NCBI GenBank assembly: GCA_024683455.1
Contig: JAIKYE010000002.1
Span: forward strand, 1 to 64,000
Direction of reading: 5' to 3'
DNA: 64,000 nt
Origin: Bacteroidaceae bacterium
Lineage (GTDB): Bacteria > Bacteroidota > Bacteroidia > Bacteroidales > Bacteroidaceae
Shown here: positions 51,971 to 59,106 of the stretch, piece after piece
Layout of the letters: every line of letters begins with the position of its first letter
How positions within the stretch are numbered: the stretch's first letter is position 1
Notes under the pieces: model-generated
Database searches by the model: none
Told to the model about the DNA's origin: nothing
What the model saw: the letters and a program-made list of their open reading frames with translations, nothing else
Program-made: the position numbers and the translations under genes

Positions 51971-54010
51971 ATGTACAACAAACAGACAAGAAAGCCAAAA
52001 GCCATCACTTGGAAGCAGTTTGCCCACAAAGGCTATTGCGCTTTTGCCAGCCTGAGAAAGGAAGTACGCATAGGTGTGCTTAGCATTGCCACTCTGGGTG
52101 TTGCTGCCCAAGCCGAAGCAATGGCCGGCACCACCAAGATGCAGAACCCCAAAACAGATGCGGTGGAAGACGAGCAGGAGATGAGCGAGGTGACCGTAAG
52201 CGGCACCATGGCACCGCTGACTCAATTACAGTCAGCACGAATCGTGAGTGTACTCACTCGCCAGGACATTGAACAGGCGGGGGTACAAAGTATCAACGAT
52301 CTATTTAAGTTAGCTACCGGTGTAGATGTCCGGCAACGCGGTAGCTTTGGTATTCAAACGGACATAAGTATTGACGGAGGCATCTTTGAACAAATTACCC
52401 TATTACTCAATGGTGTCAACATCAACAACCCTCAGACAGGGCATCTTTCGGCAGACTTCCCCGTAAGCGTTAACGACATTGAGCGCATAGAGATACTCGA
52501 AGGCGCAGCCAGTCGCGTATATGGCGGTCAGAGTTTTGGCGGCGCCATAAATATTGTCACCCGCCACGAGGAAGGCAAGAACGTAGAAGTAGGACTACAA
52601 GGTGGAAGTTTCGGCACCATAGAGTCTGATGCCCGTTTCGGTTTTACCATTAAAGGTGTTAACAACAGAATCAGCGGAGGAGGCGGAAGAAGCGACGGCG
52701 GAACCACCAACAGCAACTGGGGAAAAGGACAATTCTTTTATCAAGGAGACTACAGCAACAACCAGCTAAACCTTGACTGGCAGTTTGGTTTCTGCAAGAA
52801 AGACTATGGTGCCAATACATTCTATAGCGCTGCCTACCCCAACCAGTTTGAACGGAACGAACGTTACCTATTATCGGTAAGCGCAGAAACTAAGGGCAAA
52901 TTCCATTTTACGCCGCAGGTGTATTGGAACCATAGCTACGACAATTTTGAACTGATTCGGAACGAGCGCTTTGGCGAAAACTTTCATCAGACAGATGTGT
53001 ATGGGCTGAAGGCCGGCGGCCACTTTAACTGGGTGGGCGGAAAGACTGCCCTTTGTGCAGAAATGCGGCACGAAGGAGTTCTGAGCACCAACTTAGGAAG
53101 GGATCTGAAGCCAGAACAACATGTGAGCGTTGGAGGCGAAGATGATATATTCTACACAAAACAGGACGACCGCACAACGGTATCTTTCAACGTAGAACAT
53201 AACATACTGCTCAAGCATTGGACCCTATCAGCAGGTTTGTTGGCCAGCATGACAACCAGCGTTGACCACAAGTTCCGCTTTTATCCGGGTGTGGACATAG
53301 CTTATAAACCAGATGACCACTGGAAGATATCCCTCTCTTACAATAAGGGATTCCGACTTCCCACATTTACCGACTTGTACTACAAAAGCGTGACCCTTGA
53401 GGGTAACAAGGGGCTGAAACCTGAAAACAATCATTCTGTACAGATAGGAGGTCAGTTTCAGGGAAACGGGTATACGGGAACAATTCGCGCCTTCTACCAC
53501 AGGGGTAACAATATGATTGACTGGGTGATGTACACACCAGAAGACACCTACCACAGTGCCGCATTCCAATTGGACAATATAGGCGTGCAAGTTGAAGGCC
53601 GTTTCAATTTTGACCAGATAACAGGCAAAGATGCGTGGATAAAGAATCTGACACTAGGCTATACACACATTTATCAAAAAAGAAACGACGACACAGATAT
53701 TTACAAAAGCAACTATGCCATGGAATATCTGAGGAATAAATTTACAGCAAGCCTGAACCATAAAATATGGAGCCACCTAGCCGCCACATGGAGCATCCGG
53801 CTACAAGACCGAACAGGAAGCTACATCAGCGCAGGGAAGTTGAAAAGCTACGATACGTATGCCACGCTAGACCTGAAATTGCAATGGACAGCACCCCATT
53901 ACAATATATTTGTCCAAGGCACCAATATCACCAACAAAAAGTATTACGACCTTGGAAATGTCCCCCAACCAGGCATTTGGATAATGGCAGGTGCAAGGTG
54001 GAAGTTGTAG
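51971..54010 (+). CDS. TonB-dependent outer-membrane receptor (CirA/BtuB-like size), substrate unknown
   Basis: 679 residues. The N terminus is unusually long before the signal hydrophobic core: MYNKQTRKPKAITWKQFAHK, then GYCAFASLRKEVRIGVLSIA, then TLGVAAQAEAMAG. Plug: TRQDIEQAGVQSINDLFKLA, DISIDGGIFEQITLLLNGV, RIEILEGAASRVYGGQSFGG, AINIVTR. The barrel ends GIWIMAGARWKL. No SusC-type N-terminal domain, no SusD partner. Such receptors import iron-siderophores, heme or B12. It is not under a visible riboswitch; the nearest B12 operon is on the other side of asnA and divergent. Substrate left open. Confidence 0.87.
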   Translation: MYNKQTRKPKAITWKQFAHKGYCAFASLRKEVRIGVLSIATLGVAAQAEAMAGTTKMQNPKTDAVEDEQEMSEVTVSGTMAPLTQLQSARIVSVLTRQDIEQAGVQSINDLFKLATGVDVRQRGSFGIQTDISIDGGIFEQITLLLNGVNINNPQTGHLSADFPVSVNDIERIEILEGAASRVYGGQSFGGAINIVTRHEEGKNVEVGLQGGSFGTIESDARFGFTIKGVNNRISGGGGRSDGGTTNSNWGKGQFFYQGDYSNNQLNLDWQFGFCKKDYGANTFYSAAYPNQFERNERYLLSVSAETKGKFHFTPQVYWNHSYDNFELIRNERFGENFHQTDVYGLKAGGHFNWVGGKTALCAEMRHEGVLSTNLGRDLKPEQHVSVGGEDDIFYTKQDDRTTVSFNVEHNILLKHWTLSAGLLASMTTSVDHKFRFYPGVDIAYKPDDHWKISLSYNKGFRLPTFTDLYYKSVTLEGNKGLKPENNHSVQIGGQFQGNGYTGTIRAFYHRGNNMIDWVMYTPEDTYHSAAFQLDNIGVQVEGRFNFDQITGKDAWIKNLTLGYTHIYQKRNDDTDIYKSNYAMEYLRNKFTASLNHKIWSHLAATWSIRLQDRTGSYISAGKLKSYDTYATLDLKLQWTAPHYNIFVQGTNITNKKYYDLGNVPQPGIWIMAGARWKL

Positions 54011-54026
54011 AAAATTCTTCAATTAT

Positions 54027-54057
54027 TTTGTATTCCGCTCACTTAATCGTATCTTTG
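54027..54057 (+). promoter_or_regulatory. Promoter of the amidase/MCE gene pair
   Basis: TTTG (54027-54030), a 19-bp spacer and TATCTTTG (54050-54057), perfect consensus, 18 bp before the GTG start. Confidence 0.8.
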
Positions 54058-54075
54058 CAGAAAAATTAAACCAAA

Positions 54076-54822
54076 GTGAGTAGAATTATCACATTATTAA
54101 TAGGTGTATGCCTGAGTGTCAGCGCTCAAGCATACACCATTTGTATAGATGCCGGACATGGCGGGAAAGACGCAGGAGCATTGGGATTCTTCAGCAAAGA
54201 AAAGAACATAAACCTTTCTGTTGCTTTGGAACTGGGAAGACTAATAGAGCAGAACTGCCCTGGAACAAAAGTTGTCTATACACGTAAGACAGACGTCTTT
54301 GTGGAGTTACACGAACGTGCCCATATTGCAAACAAGGCAAAAGCCGATTTATTTATCAGCATACATGCTAACAGCACCGCAGCAGGAACGAAGGGGACTA
54401 ATGCCATTGGAACAGAAACCTACACATTAGGTATGCACCGTGCAGCAGAGAACCTAGAAGTGGCCAAACGAGAGAATACCGTCATTACGTTGGAAAGCAA
54501 CTTTGAGCAAAAATATGAAGGTTTCGACCCTAAGAGCAGTGAAAGTTACATTATCTTTGAGCTGATGCAGGATCAAAACATGGCTGCCAGCGTGGGATTC
54601 GCCAAAGAAATACAGAAACAATTCCGAACAACAGCCAAAAGAACCGACAGGGGCGTACATCAGGCAGGACTTCTGGTACTTGCCCGGACCAGCATGCCTG
54701 CTGTATTGGTAGAATTAGGCTATATAAACAACCGCGTTGAAGAACAATACATGAACTCAAAAGAAGGTATTGCAGCATTGGCAAAAAGCCTTTACAACGC
54801 ATTTGTCGCATACAAAAAATAG
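54076..54822 (+). CDS. N-acetylmuramoyl-L-alanine amidase (Amidase_3), exported
   Basis: 248 residues from a GTG start (54076), placed 18 bp downstream of a perfect promoter. Short signal peptide (SRIITLLIGVCLSVSAQA). Zinc amidase motifs: ICIDAGHGGKDAGALG (His ligand), Glu in KEKNINLSVALELG, LFISIHANST (second His), and catalytic Glu in PAVLVELGYINN. It cleaves the amide bond between MurNAc and L-Ala of peptidoglycan in the periplasm, acting in cell separation or wall turnover. Six bp before the MCE gene, so the two are one transcript, a pairing common in Bacteroidota. Confidence 0.93.
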   Translation: MSRIITLLIGVCLSVSAQAYTICIDAGHGGKDAGALGFFSKEKNINLSVALELGRLIEQNCPGTKVVYTRKTDVFVELHERAHIANKAKADLFISIHANSTAAGTKGTNAIGTETYTLGMHRAAENLEVAKRENTVITLESNFEQKYEGFDPKSSESYIIFELMQDQNMAASVGFAKEIQKQFRTTAKRTDRGVHQAGLLVLARTSMPAVLVELGYINNRVEEQYMNSKEGIAALAKSLYNAFVAYKK

Positions 54823-54828
54823 GCCAAG

Positions 54829-55710
54829 ATGAAGAAAGAAGTTAAAATTGGAATCACAGGAGTAATAGCACTCATCATTTTATTTCTCGGCATTAACTTT
54901 CTAAAAGGAAAGAGCCTATTTTCCTCTACCAGCACATATTACATCAAGTTTGCTAATGCCAAAGGATTAAGCAAAAGCAGTAATGTTTATGCTGATGGAT
55001 ATAACGTGGGTGTTGTCAGTGATATAATTTACGACTTTGAACATCCAGGAACGGTACTGGTTGAGATAAGTACCAACAAAGACTTGCGCATTCCCAAAGG
55101 CAGCAGCGCCAAACTGGATGAAGCTGTTTTGGGCGGATGCACCCTGAATATGCTACTTGCCACCAATCTTACAGATGCATACCATCCAGGAGACACCATT
55201 GAAGGTTCCGATTCACAGGGCATGATGGCAAAGGCTGCCAGCATGATGCCGCAAGTAGAACAGGTAGTAGCAAGAGTAGACACACTCATCGCCACACTGA
55301 ACAAACTAACATCAGATCCAAATCTACCACTGATTATTCAAAACGCAGAACTGATAACAGAAAATCTGAACAAAAGTACACGGGAGTTGAACTACATTCT
55401 CGAGAACAATGTACCTCAACTTACCAATACATTCAACAAGGTGGGCGAAAATGCCATCACACTTACCAATCATCTGAACTGCCTGAATCTCCAAGCAACC
55501 CTTGACAGCGTAAACACCACCATCAGCAGCGTACACCTGTTGATGAACCAGATACAAAGCCCACAAGGCTCATTAGGTCTGCTCATGAGAGACCCAGGTC
55601 TGTACAACAACATGAACCATACTGTTCAGAGTGCAGACAGCCTTGTCACCGACCTAAAAGCTAACCCCAAAAGGTATGTTCACTTTTCTATTTTTGGGAA
55701 GAAGAAATAA
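54829..55710 (+). CDS. MCE/MlaD-family lipid-transport protein
   Basis: 293 residues. An N-terminal membrane anchor (KIGITGVIALIILFLGINFL) is followed by one MCE domain (about 38-120: YYIKFANAKGLSKSSNVYAD, GYNVGVVSDIIYDF, LRIPKGSSAKLDEAVLGG, NLTDAYHPGDTIEG). A long helical/coiled-coil tail follows (about 130-270). MlaD-type proteins form hexameric rings that carry phospholipids between the inner and outer membranes with an MlaEF ABC transporter; those partner genes are not in the window. Downstream of the amidase gene by 6 bp. Confidence 0.9.
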   Translation: MKKEVKIGITGVIALIILFLGINFLKGKSLFSSTSTYYIKFANAKGLSKSSNVYADGYNVGVVSDIIYDFEHPGTVLVEISTNKDLRIPKGSSAKLDEAVLGGCTLNMLLATNLTDAYHPGDTIEGSDSQGMMAKAASMMPQVEQVVARVDTLIATLNKLTSDPNLPLIIQNAELITENLNKSTRELNYILENNVPQLTNTFNKVGENAITLTNHLNCLNLQATLDSVNTTISSVHLLMNQIQSPQGSLGLLMRDPGLYNNMNHTVQSADSLVTDLKANPKRYVHFSIFGKKK

Positions 55711-55972
55711 CACTTATTTTAATTTCATTCAAATAAGCAATCCTTTGCATTCTATTTCACACAAAAAAGAATAAGAGCTTTTATTATTGTAAGTTACGCA
55801 TAATTTGCGTTAAAAAAATAATATCACAGTTCTTTTTCCATTTCTTGCTGAAAAACAAAAAGTTACAGTTATACAAGGCATATATTTAAAGAATCTTTAT
55901 CTATAATTCCTTTCATAACTGTAATACAGAAAGTTAAATAAGCAAAGAGGCTATTTTAACTAAAATAAGGAA
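55711..55972. other. AT-rich region upstream of dnaA with two inverted repeats
   Basis: No gene seen. ACGCA-N5-TGCGT lies at 55796-55810. TTACAGTTAT (55863-55872) is matched by ATAACTGTAA (55915-55924), a perfect 10-bp inverted repeat 42 bp apart. No clear TTATCCACA-type DnaA boxes were found, so an origin of replication is not supported, though dnaA autoregulation through other sites is possible. Confidence 0.5.
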
Positions 55973-56004
55973 TTTGGTCAAAAAGTGAAAAAGACTTAAC
56001 TTTG
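55973..56004 (+). promoter_or_regulatory. Promoter of dnaA
   Basis: TTTG (55973-55976), a 20-bp spacer and TAACTTTG (55997-56004), perfect consensus, 51 bp before the ATG. Confidence 0.78.
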
Positions 56005-56055
56005 CATTCGCTAAATATGCCAAACGATATAACACATTTTACCTAAAATAGAAAA

Positions 56056-57465
56056 ATGACAAATTCACCACGCATATTGTGGGCACAGTGCTTAGAGATT
56101 ATCAAAGGCAATGTGAACGAGCAGCAATATCAGACTTGGTTTTCATCTGTGAAATTCAAGTCCTATGATGTTGAGGCCAAGGAGTTGACTATATATACTC
56201 CCAGTCAGTTTTTCTATGAATATCTCGAAGAGCATTTCCGTAGCCTTATACATCTTACTATTAATAGGGTATATGGTGGTAATATAAGTTTGATATATGA
56301 GGTAGAGGTAGTAAAAAAGAGTTCAGTAAAGATTGAAAGTGATGACGTTCCCTCTGTTGAGAACGCAGAGCCAAGCAAACGTCAGGCAAACCAATCTCCT
56401 ACCCTGACTCAAGCTGTAGGTCCAGCACAGGATTTGGATTCTCAGTTGAATCCAAAGCAGACGTTCCACAATTTTATTGAGGGAGTCAGCAACAAACTGC
56501 CACGCAGCATCGGACAAGCTATTGCAGAAAAGCCTAATCAGCAGACCTTTAACCCATTATTTATATATGGGCCAAGCGGTGTAGGAAAAACACACTTGGT
56601 AAATGCAATTGGAACAAGACTGAAAGAACTTCACCCCGAGAAGCGTGTGCTCTACCTAAGTGCTCACCTCTTCCAAGTTCAGTTCACAGATTCTGTACGT
56701 CATAACACCTTCAATGATTTTATGCACTTCTATCAAAGCATTGATGTGCTGATTATTGATGACATCCAGGAGATGATAGGAATGGAAAAGACTCAGTATG
56801 CCTTCTTCCACATCTTCAATCACCTGCGCCAGAACGGACGGCAGATTATACTTACCAGTGACCGCCCCCCCATCTCTATGCAAGGAATGGAGGACCGCCT
56901 GCTCACCCGTTTCAAGAGCGGACTATTAGCAGAATTAGAAAAGCCTGAGGTACAGTTACGTAAGGACATCTTGCGCAGTAAGATTAAACATGACGGACTG
57001 GAAATACCTGAGGATGTTATTGACTACATCTCACAAAACGTTTCCAATAGTGTTCGTGAACTGGAAGGTGTTATCCATAGCCTCTTGGCGTATTCCGTAG
57101 TATATAATAAGGATGTAGATTTGGATTTTGCCCAAAGCATCATTAAGCATACGCCCAAAACGACCGACAAGGAAGTCAGTCTGGACAAAATTATTGAAGA
57201 AGTTTCTGCCAGATACAACGTTAAACAAGAAGATATCTATGGTAAGAGCAGAAAGGCCGAAATTGTATTGGCCCGACAACTTAGCATATATCTGGCACAA
57301 ATTTACACCAAGCTATCGGTAAGCAAGATAGGTCTTCTCATTGGCAACAAGAACCACGCCACTGTTCTGCATAGTATAAAAACCATTAAGAACAGGATGA
57401 AAGCAGACAAGGCATTAAAAGAGCAGATTGACGAGCTGACAAATATATTAAAAGGTACCAGATGA
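56056..57465 (+). CDS. dnaA: Chromosomal replication initiator protein DnaA
   Basis: 469 residues, full length. Domain I (ILWAQCLEIIKGNVNEQQYQ) at the N terminus, a linker (about 90-135), the AAA+ domain with Walker A YGPSGVGKTHLVNAIG (Lys178), Walker B VLIIDDIQEM, the initiator helix region and sensor II, then domain IV with the DnaA-box-binding signature VSKIGLLIGNKNHATVLHSI. It binds ATP, assembles at oriC and opens DNA for replication; it also represses its own gene in many bacteria. Here it is not followed by dnaN; its last codons overlap (ATGA) the start of a nitroreductase-fusion gene, so the two are probably co-expressed. Confidence 0.97.
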   Translation: MTNSPRILWAQCLEIIKGNVNEQQYQTWFSSVKFKSYDVEAKELTIYTPSQFFYEYLEEHFRSLIHLTINRVYGGNISLIYEVEVVKKSSVKIESDDVPSVENAEPSKRQANQSPTLTQAVGPAQDLDSQLNPKQTFHNFIEGVSNKLPRSIGQAIAEKPNQQTFNPLFIYGPSGVGKTHLVNAIGTRLKELHPEKRVLYLSAHLFQVQFTDSVRHNTFNDFMHFYQSIDVLIIDDIQEMIGMEKTQYAFFHIFNHLRQNGRQIILTSDRPPISMQGMEDRLLTRFKSGLLAELEKPEVQLRKDILRSKIKHDGLEIPEDVIDYISQNVSNSVRELEGVIHSLLAYSVVYNKDVDLDFAQSIIKHTPKTTDKEVSLDKIIEEVSARYNVKQEDIYGKSRKAEIVLARQLSIYLAQIYTKLSVSKIGLLIGNKNHATVLHSIKTIKNRMKADKALKEQIDELTNILKGTR

Positions 57466-58694
57466 ACATCAAGGAAAGAAGAACAATTCGCAAATACACT
57501 CAGCAGCCCATCTCAGATGAGCTGCTGAATCGGTTATTAGAAGAAGCCTCCAGAACACAAACTATGGGCAACCTACAGCTATACAGCGTGGTGGTAACCA
57601 AAAATGCAGAAATGAAAAAGAAACTGGCTCCTGCACACTTCAACCAACCGATGGTTACGGAGGCTCCCGTGGTACTTACCATCTGTGCTGATTTCCGCAG
57701 GACCACAGACTGGTGCGAGTTCCGCAATGCTATTCCTGGCTATAACAACCTGCTCAGTTTTCTGAATGCTTCCACAGATGCCCTCCTTTATACACAGACA
57801 TTCTGCAATCTAGCAGAGGAGGAAGGATTAGGTGTTTGTTTCTTAGGAACAACCATTTATATGCCAATGCAGATAATAGAGATTCTGGAACTTCCGAAAC
57901 TAGTATTCCCCATTGCAACCTTAACCGTAGGATGGCCAGATGAAAAACCAGTTCAAACAGACCGTTTGCCTTTAGCGTCATTTGTCCATAACGAGACATA
58001 TCAGCCATATACAGAGCATTCCATAAACGACTTTTATGCATATAAAGAGGCATTAGAGGAAAACAAACACTTTGTAGAGATCAACAACAAAGAGACACTG
58101 GCTCAGATATTTACCGATATCCGCTATACTAAAAAAGATAACGAGTTGATGTCACAGGAATTCCTCAACACCCTTCTTCAACAAGATTTTATCAAGCCCG
58201 ACAGTGCTCCCATACTTTCTGTTGTTGAGACACGCCCAGAGATTTTGGAGTGTGATGTGGTAAGATTCCAAAACAAGAAAGAAAAATGGGTTGCCTTTGT
58301 AGGATTGTTGGAAGGCCTTCCATACGAGATATTCACAGGTCTGATGGATGATGAAGAAGGAATTGCGCTCCCCAAGAGCGTTACCAGTGGACGCATTATC
58401 AAACATATTGACAGAGACGGGCAAAAAAGGTACGACTTTCAGTTTATTAACAAGCGTGGTTACAAAACTACCATCGAAGGACTCAGTGAGAAATTCAACC
58501 CCGAGTATTGGGATTACGCAAAGCTAATCAGCGGTGTATTAAGATATCGCATGCCCATCGATCACGTCATCCGACTAGTGACATCACTTCAGCTTGAAAA
58601 AGACAGTATAAACTCATGGAAAGTGGGTGTTGCCCGTGTGCTCCGCAAGTACTTACCAGAGTCACAACAGGAGGAACTTCCAGAAGAAGAATAA
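57462..58694 (+). CDS. Nitroreductase fused to a class II ribonucleotide reductase C-terminal (TSCPD-like) domain
   Basis: 410 residues. Residues 1-about 240 are a nitroreductase-family flavoprotein: ERRTIRKYTQQPISDELLNR (FMN-binding start), LLYTQTFCNLAEEEGLGVCF and the usual end IFTDIRYTKKDNELMSQEFL. Residues about 248-402 are different: RPEILECDVVRFQNKKEKWV, GLPYEIFTGLMDDEEGIALP, RYDFQFINKRGYKTTIEGLS, YAKLISGVLRYRMPIDHVI. I recognise this as the C-terminal domain of adenosylcobalamin-dependent ribonucleotide reductase (NrdJ) of Bacteroidota, from memory. No CxxC tail or catalytic radical domain is present. The start overlaps the dnaA stop (ATGA). Role unknown; a redox or nucleotide-sensing protein coupled to replication is speculative. 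Confidence 0.82.
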   Translation: MNIKERRTIRKYTQQPISDELLNRLLEEASRTQTMGNLQLYSVVVTKNAEMKKKLAPAHFNQPMVTEAPVVLTICADFRRTTDWCEFRNAIPGYNNLLSFLNASTDALLYTQTFCNLAEEEGLGVCFLGTTIYMPMQIIEILELPKLVFPIATLTVGWPDEKPVQTDRLPLASFVHNETYQPYTEHSINDFYAYKEALEENKHFVEINNKETLAQIFTDIRYTKKDNELMSQEFLNTLLQQDFIKPDSAPILSVVETRPEILECDVVRFQNKKEKWVAFVGLLEGLPYEIFTGLMDDEEGIALPKSVTSGRIIKHIDRDGQKRYDFQFINKRGYKTTIEGLSEKFNPEYWDYAKLISGVLRYRMPIDHVIRLVTSLQLEKDSINSWKVGVARVLRKYLPESQQEELPEEE

Positions 58695-58717
58695 AATTAA
58701 CACCCATTTGTTAACTT

Positions 58718-58769
58718 TTTGCCGCAAAAATGCTCAAATTGAAGATTTTTTGAGTAATTTTGCGGCAAA
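58718..58769. other. Large hairpin that contains the oadG -7 box
   Basis: TTTGCCGCAAAA (58718-58729) pairs perfectly with TTTTGCGGCAAA (58758-58769), and CTCAAA (58733-58738) with TTTGAG (58749-58754) inside it. The 3' arm includes TAATTTTG (58755-58762), a perfect Bacteroidota -7 box about 28 bp before the oadG ATG. It can act as the terminator of the dnaA/nitroreductase transcript and overlap the promoter of the decarboxylase operon. Confidence 0.7.
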
Positions 58770-58790
58770 TTTTATTTTAAGGTATCATTT

Positions 58791-59048
58791 ATGGAAAATT
58801 TAGGTATTGGTTTTGAGCTCATGATTGTTGGCATGAGCACAGTATTCCTTATCTTACTGATTGTCATTTGGGGTGGAAAGCTCCTCATTAATGCCGTTAA
58901 CAAGATTGCTCCAGAAGAAGCAGTATCTCCCAAGAAGTCTGCAACATCTTCTGCTTCTGTTGATGGCAACACGATGGCCATTCTTCAGCAAGTCGTAAGC
59001 CAGATTACTGGCGGTAAAGGACGCGTTTCCTCGGCCAAGAAGATATAA
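58791..59048 (+). CDS. oadG: Sodium-pumping decarboxylase gamma subunit (OadG-like)
   Basis: 85 residues, as expected for OadG. One membrane helix (IGFELMIVGMSTVFLILLIV) near the N terminus followed by a short cytoplasmic tail rich in Ala, Ser and Lys, ending SSAKKI. OadG holds the carboxyltransferase (alpha) and the membrane beta subunit together. It begins the oadG-oadA-oadB gene set on the same strand, with a 58-bp gap to the alpha gene. The function is inferred mainly from context and topology, because gamma subunits are poorly conserved. Confidence 0.88.
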   Translation: MENLGIGFELMIVGMSTVFLILLIVIWGGKLLINAVNKIAPEEAVSPKKSATSSASVDGNTMAILQQVVSQITGGKGRVSSAKKI

Positions 59049-59106
59049 CAGAGGAGGATAGCTTTTGTAACAGGATAGAAATAAGGTAAAAATCAAGATA
59101 ACGAAT

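Noticed and set aside
55711-56055. Possible oriC next to dnaA
   Set aside because: AT-rich but no cluster of TTATCCACA-type boxes was found.
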